The notes: generated by a model from the sequence alone, not told the origin. 12,443 nt of DNA from Bacteroidota bacterium (GCA_023391895.1 JAEWAC010000325.1:1-12443), one strand, 5' to 3'. Positions 1 through 7,026 are shown, counted from the first letter of the stretch. Program-made: numbers and translations.

Positions 1-131
1 AGCCAGTACTCAGCAAAAGGCTGGTTTTCGTTATTGGTTAAATGCAATAAATCAGGAATAAACGCATAGCCGCCCCAGGCATAATGCTGGACTTTTCCTT
101 TCAGCAGGTAAACAGAGGGCTTTGTAACCAT
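1..131 (-). CDS. manA: Mannose-6-phosphate isomerase class I, N-terminal part (runs off left edge)
   Basis: Reading the minus strand from an ATG at 131-129 gives 43 codons before the window ends. The translation begins MVTKPSVYLLKGKVQHYAWG and continues through a FIPDLL segment to PFAEYWL. The Y-A-W-G followed by a PFAE-W block is the hallmark N-terminus of type I phosphomannose isomerases, cytoplasmic zinc enzymes that interconvert mannose-6-phosphate and fructose-6-phosphate and feed GDP-mannose synthesis. The metal ligands lie further downstream and are outside the window, so activity cannot be judged. The gene is divergent from yraN with only 31 bases between the two start codons, so their promoters must overlap. 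The family call is firm for so short a fragment; the symbol follows from the class I motif. Confidence 0.85.
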   Translation of the reverse strand, partial: MVTKPSVYLLKGKVQHYAWGGYAFIPDLLHLTNNENQPFAEYW

Positions 132-162
132 TAATTTTTATTTTGTAGGATAAAGATAAGGT

Positions 163-517
163 ATGGCAGGGCACCTGCAATTCGGAAAAAACGGCGAGCA
201 GCTGGCAGCGGCTTTTTTGGAACAACAAGAGTACACCATTTTGCATCGCAACTGGCGGCACTCGCATTACGAAATTGATATTGTGGCGTTGAAAAAAGAG
301 GTCCTGCATTTTAAGAAGTAAAAACCCGCTCCTCGGCCCGGTATGGATGGCCCGAAGAAGCCGTGAATAAAAAGAAGTTTCAAGCCTGCTAAATGCTGCC
401 GATGAATTTTTGTACCGCCACCCGCAATACCGGCACGTACAGTACGACATTATTGCCATTAACCTTTATAAAAACAGGCCTCCCGAATGCTTCCTGATCG
501 AGGATGTGTATTTGTAG
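163..517 (+). pseudogene. yraN: YraN / UPF0102 family endonuclease-like protein, broken by two 1-base deletions
   Basis: From ATG 163 the frame reads MAGHLQFGKNGEQLAAAFLE, then EIDIVALKKEVLHF, and stops at TAA 319-321. Restoring one base near 313-314 continues the protein as EVKTRSSARYGWPEEAVNKKKF. A second single base is missing near 381-384; restoring it carries the frame to FLYRHP, YDIIAINLY, FLIEDVYL and a TAG at 515-517. The repaired protein is 118 residues, the normal size for UPF0102. It has the family's PD-(D/E)XK-like core (EID at about residues 37-39, E-V-K at about 52-54), a predicted nuclease fold whose cellular role is not well established. Both lesions are single-base losses next to short A runs, so recent inactivation and sequencing or assembly error are both possible. 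The rest of the frame has no other damage, which suggests the event is recent or artefactual. Confidence 0.85.
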
Positions 518-520
518 GAA

Positions 521-590
521 GTGATAAGTTGTAAGTGGTAAGTGGTAAGTTATAAGTGAAGAGCGATGAGTGATGAGTAGTAAGTAGAAA
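521..590. repeat. Degenerate tandem words (AGTGGTAAGT / GAGTGATGAGTAG)
   Basis: The tract is made of short imperfect repeats: GTAAGTGG occurs twice in a row, followed by TTATAAGTGAAG, GCGATGAGTGATGAGTAG and TAAGTAG. It directly follows the yraN stop codon. It looks like the slippage-prone A/G/T spacer filler frequent in Bacteroidota genomes. No secondary structure or coding potential is evident. Confidence 0.65.
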
Positions 591-594
591 ATGT

Positions 595-690
595 ATATGG
601 GGTTTTGGATCTCGGATTACACGGATTTAGAAGAAAGTTGAATGGTTGCGGAGTAGAATAGTTGGTGTGGCATATGGGGTTTTGAAAAGG
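595..690 (+). repeat. Two copies of the interspersed ATATGGGGTTTTGAA word, one joined to a CACGGATT repeat
   Basis: Copy one is at 595-609 (ATATGGGGTTTTGGA) and runs straight into a GGATCTCGGATTACACGGAT block at 607-626. Copy two is at 672-690 (ATATGGGGTTTTGAAAAGG). The same CACGGATT block, with variants, lies beside this word on the opposite strand at 10730-10772. This shows that the two repeats travel together. Confidence 0.7.
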
Positions 691-718
691 TGAGGATCTT
701 TTCTTTTTGCAATAGCCT

Positions 719-775
719 GTGGACCGCTATTGAAATACCTCTTGCACTGTCATGCCGAACTCGTTTCGGCATCTC
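719..775 (+). repeat. Hairpin repeat with conserved left flank, copy 1
   Basis: A left flank (GTGGACCGCTATTGAAATAC, 719-738) is followed by a hairpin whose arms ATGCCGAA (752-759) and TTCGGCAT (765-772) enclose a 5-base loop. An inverted copy with the same flank is at 3705-3761, and a decayed copy without the flank is at 6999-7026. Short GTCATGCCGAAC-type palindromes are known as abundant non-coding repeats in related genomes. The conserved flank shows that the repeating unit here is larger than the palindrome. Confidence 0.75.
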
Positions 776-1064
776 CTGCGCTAAAGGGATATCTAAATAA
801 CTGAACCAACATCACTTATCTATAAGGATATATGGGTTTTTGAAAGAGAGGTTGTTTTGGATAGTTTTGAACCACCGAGACACAGGAACTCAGTGAAAAA
901 AGCTGCTTGCAGGTGCAGGGGATCCCGGCTCAAGGCCGGATGACCGGGGGAAGTGGTTTTTGTTTATTATATAACACTAAGAGATAACTTTTTTAAAACC
1001 ATATATAGCAGCTTCTTTTAGTATTTCCTATGAATAATGTTTGTTCTTGCGATAGTCAGCCCTT

Positions 1065-1136
1065 CTTACTTTTTCTCCCCGAAAAAGTAAGCAAAAAGCT
1101 CAAGGCCAACACGATGGCTCCGCCCCTTTGGCCTTG
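1065..1136. repeat. Two adjacent perfect hairpins
   Basis: The first hairpin has an 11-bp perfect stem, CTTACTTTTTC (1065-1075) with GAAAAAGTAAG (1081-1091), and a 5-base loop. The second pairs CAAGGCCAA (1101-1109) with TTGGCCTTG (1128-1136) over an 18-base loop. Neither adjoins a gene end, and no T run follows, so they are unlikely to be simple terminators. They look like pieces of interspersed repeats. Confidence 0.7.
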
Positions 1137-1359
1137 CCAACGCACAGCAACCCTCACTACAGCAGGTATCATGTACTAAGTATTGCAGATTAATTGACTT
1201 GTTCCTACTGATATGGGTTTTTGAAGAAGTTCAAATCAGTTTGCGTGCTAAGGTCAACTACTGCAGGCGCTGTATCCCGCTAGTCTTTTCTCAAAGCAAT
1301 ACGTGTCTGAAGCTAACACGGGATAAGGCGCTGAACCAGTCTGACTGTCCTGCTTTTTT

Positions 1360-1410
1360 GTTTTGCCTTTTCACTTTTGCCTTCAGCTTTCCGCCTTTCG
1401 CCTTCTGCCT
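1360..1410. repeat. Pyrimidine tandem tract (TTTGCCTT / TTCGCCTT words)
   Basis: The words TTTTGCCTT, TTTTGCCTTC, TTTCCGCC, TTTCGCCTT and CTGCCTT follow each other without clear spacing. Read on the minus strand this is a purine tract beginning 7 bases after the ykgJ stop codon. It is low-complexity filler. It could slow or end transcription of ykgJ, but there is no direct evidence for that. Confidence 0.55.
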
Positions 1411-1416
1411 TACTTA

Positions 1417-1941
1417 CTACTTAATATCTATTCTTCCCATGGCCGCTCCCTGTACAATCACCATCAGCTTTTCCACCATCTTGAAGGTAGCCGGGCAGTA
1501 TTGTATGTTTTGCTTGTGCACATCCATGTATTGCACCATTTTCTTTTTGGTCAGGTGCGGAAAGCCCGCACAATCTGCCGGGCGTACTTCGTAGATTGAG
1601 CACTTATTGGTGGTAAGATCCAGGAACTGGCAGGGCCGGCTGCGGTTCATCCACTCCCCTTTTCTGCTTTTGTACAGCCATTTTTCTTTAAAAGCTTTTA
1701 CCGTCATGCCCAGATAAGAGGCAATGCGCCGGAGGTCCTTAAAAGTATAAACCGGAGTCATGGTACGGCAGCAGTTGGAGCAGGCCAGGCAGTCAACTTC
1801 GGTCCACACTTCCTTGTCAATTTGTTCGGCGTAAGTATCCAGGAGCAAAGGCGGGTTCTTTTCCACTTTGGTTAAAAAGCGGCGCAGCCGGGACGTGTGC
1901 AGGGCTACCTGTTTTCTGAACTTTCTGCGCAAGTGCGACAT
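1417..1941 (-). CDS. YkgJ-family cysteine-cluster protein (putative metal or Fe-S binding)
   Basis: This is a 174-residue protein. It has a basic N-terminus (residues 1-28) followed by C51-x2-C54-x2-C57-C58, then C104, C114 and C124 in a KCSIYEVRPADCAGFP block, and a late C149. The CxxCxxCC cluster plus the C-x9-C-x9-C segment is the signature of the YkgJ / UPF0153 family, often labelled Fe-S oxidoreductase. Metal binding is inferred from the conserved cysteines, and the reaction is unknown. There is no signal peptide or membrane segment, so it is probably cytoplasmic. The length fits the family. It is divergent from the lipoprotein gene, with 84 bases between the two start codons. All eight listed cysteines are present, so the gene appears functional. 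Confidence 0.88.
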   Translation of the reverse strand: MSHLRRKFRKQVALHTSRLRRFLTKVEKNPPLLLDTYAEQIDKEVWTEVDCLACSNCCRTMTPVYTFKDLRRIASYLGMTVKAFKEKWLYKSRKGEWMNRSRPCQFLDLTTNKCSIYEVRPADCAGFPHLTKKKMVQYMDVHKQNIQYCPATFKMVEKLMVIVQGAAMGRIDIK

Positions 1942-1971
1942 AATAGCTAGCAGTACGTGAAGTTAAAATTA

Positions 1972-2005
1972 TTTGGCAAGGAACAGCTCACATGGGCTAT
2001 TTTTG
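1972..2005 (+). promoter_or_regulatory. Bacteroidota-type promoter for the lipoprotein gene
   Basis: A TTTG at 1972-1975 is followed, after 22 bases, by TATTTTTG at 1998-2005. The latter matches the Bacteroidota -7 consensus TAnnTTTG; the usual spacing is about 19-21. Transcription would begin near 2010-2014, just ahead of the ATG at 2026. That argues against translation starting at the upstream in-frame ATG at 1957. Confidence 0.55.
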
Positions 2006-2025
2006 TTTGCAACAACTATTTATTC

Positions 2026-2673
2026 ATGAGACTGATACTTTTTTTACTGACCCTGATTACCCTAGCCGCCAGCTGCGGCAACAACGAAGCTACCACGGCC
2101 CAGACTTTTTGCGATACCACCTGCAATAGCGATACCCTGATGTTCAAAGGCGATCACAAGCTGAAGCCTTATGTTTCTATCACGCAGAAAAACTGCCTTG
2201 CCGACACCCTTACCTGGACACACGACCTGTTGCCTTCTAACCGTCAAATGCAAATCAGCACCTTGCTGGACAATACCATCCGCATTAATAAGTCGGCCGT
2301 TAACTGTTTTATTAAGGATACTTCTTACGCTTACCTCACTTTTAACGACTGTGTGACCGGCCGGGGCTATTTGCTGAAGCTGCCTTTCAACAAAAAAGAA
2401 AACATCAGCAAAGTCACTAGTGCCCTGAACGCTTTTGACAAAAAGTTCGTGGTGCCCGATGACCTGAGGGCGTATGCCGACTATTCCACCATTTATGTAG
2501 TTGATATCAATACCGGCAAGGAAGAAAAAATGACCTTTAAAGAAGAATATGACATCAACTTCAACGATGTGCACAAGGTGATTGACTCCATCAACATCAG
2601 CCGCAACCGCATTTTTGTGCTGCTGAAAAAAGACGGGCAAGAAGTACCATTGGAAAAGAATATTAGTTTGTAA
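2026..2673 (+). CDS. Lipoprotein of unknown function
   Basis: The protein is 215 residues. I chose ATG 2026 because it gives a classic lipoprotein signal, MRLILFLLTLITLAASC, with the lipobox cysteine at residue 17, and because the promoter ends just upstream. A start at 1957 would bury the signal 23 residues in. The mature part is soluble and mixed alpha/beta, with extra cysteines near the N-terminus (FCDTTCNSD). A polar C-terminal half includes NKKENISKV, DINTGKEEKM and a final FVLLKKDGQEVPLEK strand. Bacteroidota export many such lipoproteins to the periplasm or outer membrane. I do not recognise the family with certainty. It is followed by a large inverted repeat and then xerD, so it may be transcribed alone. 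Confidence 0.8.
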   Translation: MRLILFLLTLITLAASCGNNEATTAQTFCDTTCNSDTLMFKGDHKLKPYVSITQKNCLADTLTWTHDLLPSNRQMQISTLLDNTIRINKSAVNCFIKDTSYAYLTFNDCVTGRGYLLKLPFNKKENISKVTSALNAFDKKFVVPDDLRAYADYSTIYVVDINTGKEEKMTFKEEYDINFNDVHKVIDSINISRNRIFVLLKKDGQEVPLEKNISL

Positions 2674-2676
2674 ACG

Positions 2677-2743
2677 AAGAATGCAAAATGTAAAATTGAA
2701 AATGAGGACACTCCCCTTTTTTCATTTTACATTTTGCATTCTT
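2677..2743. repeat. Perfect 20-bp inverted repeat, possible bidirectional terminator
   Basis: Arm AAGAATGCAAAATGTAAAAT (2677-2696) is perfectly complementary to the arm at 2724-2743, enclosing a 27-base loop. It begins 3 bases after the lipoprotein stop codon and ends 16 bases before the xerD start. The stem is AT-rich with no T run after it, so termination is only possible. The word pattern (AATGCAAAATG, CATTCTTAATT) also occurs at 5438-5464, which points to an interspersed repeat family. Confidence 0.7.
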
Positions 2744-2759
2744 AATTATCCCTTCGCCT

Positions 2760-3659
2760 ATGTGGGAACCCTACAAGCGAGGCTTCAAGGCCTATCTGCA
2801 ACTGGAACGATCGCTTTCAGATAACTCCATACAGGCTTACCTGGCCGACCTGGATAAACTGACGGATTTTCTGCAGGTACAGGGTTGGGCAAAAGCTCCG
2901 GCCCAAATTGAATTATCCGACCTGCAGGCATTTATTAAGTGGGTGGCCGAACTGGGCATGACACAAGCCTCACAGGCCCGCATTATTTCCGGCATCCGGG
3001 CTTTTTACAAATACTGTCTGCTGGAAGATGTCACCACCAAAGACCCTACTACCCTTTTAGAAGCGCCCAAGCTCAAAAGACACCTGCCGGATGTACTGAC
3101 CTTTGATGAAATTGAAAACATCATTGCACAGATAGATGTAAGTACACCAGAAGGCGGCCGCAACAAGGCTATTCTGGAAACCATGTACAGCTGTGGTTTA
3201 CGGGTAAGCGAAGTAGTAAACCTGAAGCTGTCGCAACTGTACCTGGATATTGGTTTTATACGCGTTGTGGGCAAAGGCAATAAAGAACGGCTGGTACCGA
3301 TCGGCAGCAGTGCCATTAAATACATCAATATTTACCGGCACCACATAAGGGTGCATGCGCCAGCCCAACCGGGCGAAGAAGACATCCTGTTCCTAAACCG
3401 GCGCGGCAAACGCCTCACGCGGGTGATGATTTTTCTGATCATCAAAGACCTGGTAAAAAAAGCAGGCATTACCAAAAACATCTCGCCCCACACCTTCCGC
3501 CATTCCTTTGCAACGCACCTGGTGGAGGGCGGTGCCGACCTGCGCGCCGTGCAGGAAATGCTGGGCCATGAAAGCATTACCACCACTGAAATTTACACCC
3601 ACCTAGACCGTGAGTTCTTGCGCAAGACCTTACAGGCGTTTCACCCGGGTTTTAAATGA
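2760..3659 (+). CDS. xerD: Tyrosine recombinase XerD
   Basis: XerD acts with a partner recombinase at the dif site to resolve chromosome dimers, under FtsK control at the septum. The protein is 299 residues, the usual XerC/XerD size. It has an N-terminal SAM-like DNA-binding domain (about 1-100) and a C-terminal catalytic domain. All catalytic residues are present: R148 in CGLRVSE, K172 in GKGNKER, H244 and R247 in HTFRHSF, H270 in LGHESI, and nucleophile Y279 in EIYTHL. The ATG at 2760 begins a normal XerD N-terminus. The full-length canonical architecture, without the extra insertion typical of integron integrases and away from any phage genes, favours a housekeeping role over a mobile integrase. 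XerC versus XerD cannot be fully settled here, but the sequence reads more like XerD. Confidence 0.92.
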   Translation: MWEPYKRGFKAYLQLERSLSDNSIQAYLADLDKLTDFLQVQGWAKAPAQIELSDLQAFIKWVAELGMTQASQARIISGIRAFYKYCLLEDVTTKDPTTLLEAPKLKRHLPDVLTFDEIENIIAQIDVSTPEGGRNKAILETMYSCGLRVSEVVNLKLSQLYLDIGFIRVVGKGNKERLVPIGSSAIKYINIYRHHIRVHAPAQPGEEDILFLNRRGKRLTRVMIFLIIKDLVKKAGITKNISPHTFRHSFATHLVEGGADLRAVQEMLGHESITTTEIYTHLDREFLRKTLQAFHPGFK

Positions 3660-3704
3660 TAAGCGGCCACACTAAAAGTTCTTCAAAACCCCTTATAAAA
3701 ATGA

Positions 3705-3761
3705 GAGATGCCGAAACAAGTTCGGCATGACAGGGAAAAGGTATTTGAAATAGCGATCCAC
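3705..3761 (-). repeat. Hairpin repeat with conserved flank, copy 2 (inverted)
   Basis: Read on the minus strand, GTGGATCGCTATTTCAAATA leads into the same ATGCCGAA / TTCGGCAT hairpin seen at 719-775, with only a few substitutions and one indel. It is followed at once by the GGGGTTTTGAAGAACTT word at 3677-3692. The similarity extends over the whole 57 bases, so it is a true repeat pair rather than two chance palindromes. Confidence 0.75.
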
Positions 3762-3911
3762 TGATTGGAGAAAATAGAAATGTTCTTATTGTTTCAAAAC
3801 CCCATACTAATTTTTTTGTGCGAAATCTGCACCCAGGCAGCTCTTTTTTCCTTTTTCATTTTATTTTTTTCATTTCCCTACACTTCTTCAAAAACCCATA
3901 TCCCATTAGGT

Positions 3912-3950
3912 AAAAACCAAAGGCGCTGTAAAGTTTTACAGCGCCTTTGG
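3912..3950 (-). terminator. Strong intrinsic terminator of the M16 operon
   Basis: CCAAAGGCGCTGTAAA (3917-3932) and TTTACAGCGCCTTTGG (3935-3950) are perfectly complementary over 16 bp with only 2 bases between them. On the minus strand the stem is followed by TTTTTA (3911-3916 read in reverse). It lies 44 bases beyond the stop codon of the last M16 gene. This is a textbook rho-independent terminator for the minus strand. Confidence 0.93.
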
Positions 3951-3993
3951 TGGAGAAAACTTTTGAGCAGTTTTCCCAGTTGCTAAAAAGCTA

Positions 3994-5400
3994 TCAGAAT
4001 GATTTCAGCGTATCTTCTTTGATCTGCACTTCGGTTACCTTGCCGTACTTCTCCGCTATTTTACGGATATCATCGGCTTTGCCCACCAATACAAACTGCA
4101 TATTGTTTTTAGGAAAATATTTTGCCACAATTTGTTTAGCCTTATCTACCGTCAGTTCATCCACAGTCTTCTGAAAATTGTTGATGAAAGATTCGTCAAA
4201 CCCATACCAAAACATTTGCGTCAGCAAACCTGCCAGTTGTCCGGAAGTTTCGTAGCGGGGCGGGAACTGGCCTTTTACATAGTTTTTGGCGGAGGTGAGT
4301 GTTTTTTCATCAATGCCGGTAGTATGCAGGCGGTTCACCACTTCCAGCGCTTTGTCAATTGCTGCTTCGGTATTTTTAGTAGCTGTAAAAGTAGATATCT
4401 GGAAGGTGCCGGCATTTTTCAAACGCGTAAAATTGCTGCTGGCACCATATGTCAGGCCAGTGTTCACCCTTAATTCGTCATTGAGCCAGGAGGTAAAGCG
4501 GCCACCTAAAACCGTGTTCACCACTTCCATGGCTACATAGTCCGGGTTGCTGCGGCTGACGCCGGGACCGCCAATAAAAAAAGTAGTTTCCCGGGCATCG
4601 TCTTTATTCACCAGCAATACACGGGCAGTATTGACGGGGGCTACAGTTTGACTGGCTGCATTGGCAGGGGTGCTCCCCTTGGCCCAGGCGCCAAACAGAT
4701 TATTGAGTTTGGCCTTCATTTCTTTGGTTTTAAAATCACCCACTACTGCAATGGCCGAACTATTGGGCATATAATAATCTTTGTAAAACTTTTGCGCATC
4801 CGCCGAGGTAATGTTGGTTACGGTAGTAGTGCGTCCGCTGGCGGGGTTGGCGTACACATGGCTGCCATAATATAGTTGGTCAAAATAATTGCCAATCACA
4901 TTGCGGGGGCTTTCTTTGGCTTGCTCCAGCTCCGACAACAGGATCTTTTTGTCTTTTTCAAATTCTGTTGCATTAAAAGTAGGCTTCAGCAGCACATCGC
5001 GGATGATGCCCAGCACCTGGTCCTGGTCTTTGGAAGCAAATTTGGCACTCAGGCCGGCCGATTCTTTGGAGGCATAGGTATAAACAGTAGCGCCAATAAA
5101 GTCCAGTGCTTCTTCCAGCTGCGACTTGGTCATGTTTTTAGTGCCATGCATCAGGGCGGTAGCCGTCATGTTGGCCAACCCCGACTGCTGCGCATCGTAA
5201 ATGGCACCGGCCGGTACAATTACGGACACATTGATCATGGGCACTTCGTGCTGCTCCATTAAATAAACTGTCAACCCATTTTTCAACACTACTTTTTCGT
5301 AGGCCGGCAGTTTGAAAACTGCTGTCTGGTTTTGCGCCACTCCCCTGTACGAGGTCATTACAAATGCCACCAGACAGATGATAAATTGTATACGTTTCAT
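3994..5400 (-). CDS. M16 family peptidase-like subunit lacking the zinc site
   Basis: The protein is 468 residues with an N-terminal signal (MKRIQFIICLVAFVMTSYRGVAQ) for periplasmic export. It is a full two-domain M16B (pitrilysin/processing-peptidase-like) protein. At the usual HxxEH position the sequence is N77-M-T-A80-T81 inside GLANMTATALMHGT, so both histidines and the glutamate are gone. The second half keeps the conserved R311...Y318 pair in LRVNTGLTYG, which in heterodimeric M16B enzymes helps bind the substrate. It is therefore probably the non-catalytic partner of the upstream M16 protein, together forming one peptidase that degrades peptides in the periplasm. It is second in a two-gene operon, 66 bases after the first gene, and ends 44 bases before a strong terminator. 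The pairing is inferred from family knowledge and gene order. Confidence 0.92.
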   Translation of the reverse strand: MKRIQFIICLVAFVMTSYRGVAQNQTAVFKLPAYEKVVLKNGLTVYLMEQHEVPMINVSVIVPAGAIYDAQQSGLANMTATALMHGTKNMTKSQLEEALDFIGATVYTYASKESAGLSAKFASKDQDQVLGIIRDVLLKPTFNATEFEKDKKILLSELEQAKESPRNVIGNYFDQLYYGSHVYANPASGRTTTVTNITSADAQKFYKDYYMPNSSAIAVVGDFKTKEMKAKLNNLFGAWAKGSTPANAASQTVAPVNTARVLLVNKDDARETTFFIGGPGVSRSNPDYVAMEVVNTVLGGRFTSWLNDELRVNTGLTYGASSNFTRLKNAGTFQISTFTATKNTEAAIDKALEVVNRLHTTGIDEKTLTSAKNYVKGQFPPRYETSGQLAGLLTQMFWYGFDESFINNFQKTVDELTVDKAKQIVAKYFPKNNMQFVLVGKADDIRKIAEKYGKVTEVQIKEDTLKSF

Positions 5401-5466
5401 TTTATTTTGAATACTTGTTATTAAAGGAAAACCCCTTCTTCATTCTGCATTTTTAATTCTTAATTC
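5401..5466 (-). other. Intergenic gap inside the M16 operon with a fragment of the AT repeat
   Basis: The 66-base gap between the two M16 genes contains CATTCTGCATTTTTAATTCT (5440-5459). This resembles the right arm of the inverted repeat at 2724-2743 and its downstream bases. No promoter or terminator is obvious, so the two genes are probably still co-transcribed. Confidence 0.5.
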
Positions 5467-6780
5467 CTATTCGTCCACATTGGCTTTTAAAATACCTACG
5501 GTACGGTTGCTTTTTTTAAAATATTGATTGGCCACCCGCTTGATATCGTCAATGGTTACTTTGTTGTAAGCCTCCGGCGCATCAAACATTTTGCGGTAGT
5601 CGCTAAAAAACACCTCGTAGGTACCCAGGTTATTGGATTTGCCATTGATAGTTTCCACCTGGTTGTAAAACTCGATCCTTTTCTGGTTTTTGATCTTTTC
5701 CAGTTCTTTTTCCGTAATGCCTTCTTTCTGCACTTTTTCCAATTCCTCATAAATGGCTTTTTCAATGCTATCGGTAGCCACACCTTTATTGGCAACGGCT
5801 GCAATCTGGAACAAAGTAGGGTCAAAGGCTTCATCAAAATACACAAACACACTCGACACCAGTTGCTTTTGATCGACCAGGGTATTGTACAGTCGGGAAG
5901 ATTTACCGCTGGTTAAGGCTGCGGCCAGTATCTGCAAGGGGTAATAATCCGCATGTTTGGCTTCCGGCACATGATAGGCAATGCTGATGTATGGGTTGGC
6001 CACTTCTTTTTGAACCGTGATCCTTCTTTCACCCGTCTGCGGTGCTTCTACCAGGTGCACCGGTTTGGGCGCCGGCTGTGCCGGAATGGACTCCAGGTAT
6101 TTTTCCGCCAGCTTTTGTACATCAGCTGTTTTAACATTGCCCGATACCACCACCACGGCATTATTGGGCGCATAGTAGGTGCGGAAGTAATATTCCAGGT
6201 CCTCCTTGGTCCAGTTTTTAATATCTTCTTCATACCCTATCACCGGCCAGTGGTAAGGCCCTTCCTGAAAGGCCGTAGCCTGTACGCTTTGAAACAGCAG
6301 GCGCCAGGGCGAGTTTTCCAGGCCCGTACTTCTTTCCGACAACACCACCCCTCTTTCACTTTCTACCATCTTAGGATCAATGTTGAGGCTGGAGATGCGA
6401 TCGGCTTCCAGGTCAAAGATCACTTCCATGGCCGAGGCCGGGAACCAGTTGGTGTACACCGTTACATCCGGCGTGGTGTAGGCATTGTTGGCGCCACCAT
6501 TGTATTCCATCACCTGGTCAAACATTTTGGGGCCGTATTTTTTGGCGCCGTTGAACATCATGTGCTCAAAAAAATGCGACAGCCCGGTAATGCCCGGGTG
6601 CTCGTTTCGGCTGCCCACCCGGTAAAAAATATACATATTGGCATTGGGAATAGAATTGTCTTCCAGCACCAGGAACTTCATGCCGTTTTTCAGCGTAAAA
6701 GATTTTACATCGTCCGCTTTATTTTGGGCAAAAAGTTGGGTACTCAGGAAAAGACAGGCAAGAAGCACAGCTTTTTTCAT
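5467..6780 (-). CDS. M16 family zinc metallopeptidase, catalytic subunit
   Basis: The protein is 437 residues with a signal peptide (MKKAVLLACLFLSTQLFAQ), so it is exported to the periplasm. The inverted zinc motif is intact: H69-F-F-E72-H73 in GLSHFFEHMMFNG. The third zinc ligand is E149, 76 residues on, in RGVVLSERS, with the helper E142 before it. FDLEADRI and the C-terminal domain are typical of M16B peptidases. As first gene of the operon it would supply the catalytic half of a heterodimer with the following zinc-less protein, which supplies the R/Y pair. The natural substrate is unknown; family members cleave peptides inside a closed chamber. The start is the ATG at 6780, directly ahead of the signal peptide. 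I could not identify a convincing promoter upstream. Confidence 0.93.
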   Translation of the reverse strand: MKKAVLLACLFLSTQLFAQNKADDVKSFTLKNGMKFLVLEDNSIPNANMYIFYRVGSRNEHPGITGLSHFFEHMMFNGAKKYGPKMFDQVMEYNGGANNAYTTPDVTVYTNWFPASAMEVIFDLEADRISSLNIDPKMVESERGVVLSERSTGLENSPWRLLFQSVQATAFQEGPYHWPVIGYEEDIKNWTKEDLEYYFRTYYAPNNAVVVVSGNVKTADVQKLAEKYLESIPAQPAPKPVHLVEAPQTGERRITVQKEVANPYISIAYHVPEAKHADYYPLQILAAALTSGKSSRLYNTLVDQKQLVSSVFVYFDEAFDPTLFQIAAVANKGVATDSIEKAIYEELEKVQKEGITEKELEKIKNQKRIEFYNQVETINGKSNNLGTYEVFFSDYRKMFDAPEAYNKVTIDDIKRVANQYFKKSNRTVGILKANVDE

Positions 6781-6998
6781 ATCAGAAACTAAATTAAAGT
6801 GCGGGAAAGTTATTAATTAAAATGAAAACTTTTTCTAAGGAAGTACAAATGGCGGGGGTTAGTTGACAGTTGGCGGTTGATGGTTGACAGACCAGGAAGT
6901 CAGCCGGCTTTTGCGTGTATTATTGATATGGACTTTTGAAGAAATTGGTACTTTGTCCCTTTCTGTTTTGGTCATTTGCCATAATCCCTACCTCTCAC

Positions 6999-7026
6999 CT
7001 GTCACGCCAAACAAGTTTCGGCAGTC
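6999..7026 (+). repeat. Hairpin repeat, decayed copy 3
   Basis: The segment begins CTGTCACGCC and ends TTTCGGCAGTC, matching the hairpin repeat at 748-775 with several substitutions. The flank seen in the other two copies is missing. A copy of the ATATGGG word follows 9 bases later (7036-7057), the same order as in the other two copies. Confidence 0.55.

Larger units (their letters stand above)
518..1416. other. Gene-free spacer (about 900 bases) filled with degenerate repeats and hairpins
   Basis: I see no credible gene in either strand. The stretch contains four copies of the ATATGGG-TTTTGAA word (595-609, 672-690, 830-848, 1211-1231), one copy of a hairpin repeat with a conserved left flank (719-775), and a short CCGGC/GCCGG hairpin (925-939). 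It also has a GAGACACAGGAACTCAGTGA-type tract (875-894), two further hairpins (1065-1136), and low-complexity tandem words at both ends (521-590 and 1360-1410). Spacers of this kind are common in Bacteroidota chromosomes. An open frame running forward through 1199-1594 crosses a pyrimidine repeat and the ykgJ gene and has no protein-like composition. Confidence 0.75.
3660..3993. other. Repeat-rich spacer between convergent xerD and M16 operon
   Basis: There is no gene here. It holds three minus-oriented copies of the ATATGGGKTTTTGAA word (3676-3697, 3791-3808, 3881-3901), an inverted copy of the hairpin repeat with its flank (3705-3761), and the M16 operon terminator (3912-3950). A T-rich run lies between 3843 and 3872. 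No clear plus-strand terminator for xerD was found apart from these structures. Confidence 0.75.

Noticed and set aside
52..459. Open frame of 135 codons on the minus strand
   Set aside because: It lies antisense across the damaged yraN gene and overlaps manA in another frame. The yraN and manA motifs explain the sequence.
595..848. CRISPR array
   Set aside because: The repeats are short, vary in sequence, occur in both orientations and have irregular spacing over the window. There are no spacers of constant length and no cas genes.
1199..1594. Open frame of 131 codons on the plus strand
   Set aside because: It runs through a pyrimidine tandem tract and then antisense into the ykgJ coding region. 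It contains a piece of the interspersed repeat and has no protein-like pattern.
2062..2640. Open frame of 192 codons on the minus strand
   Set aside because: It is antisense to the lipoprotein gene, which has a promoter and a signal peptide. The translation is low-complexity V/F/G-rich, as expected for a shadow.
2760..3659. XerD-like recombinase as the integrase of an integron or mobile island
   Set aside because: It has canonical XerD length and motifs, no integron-integrase insertion visible, and it lies over 4 kb away from the palindromic elements with housekeeping genes between.
5953..6792. Long open frame of 279 codons on the plus strand
   Set aside because: It is antisense to the catalytic M16 gene, which has full motif support. 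The composition is that of a shadow frame, with no recognisable domain.
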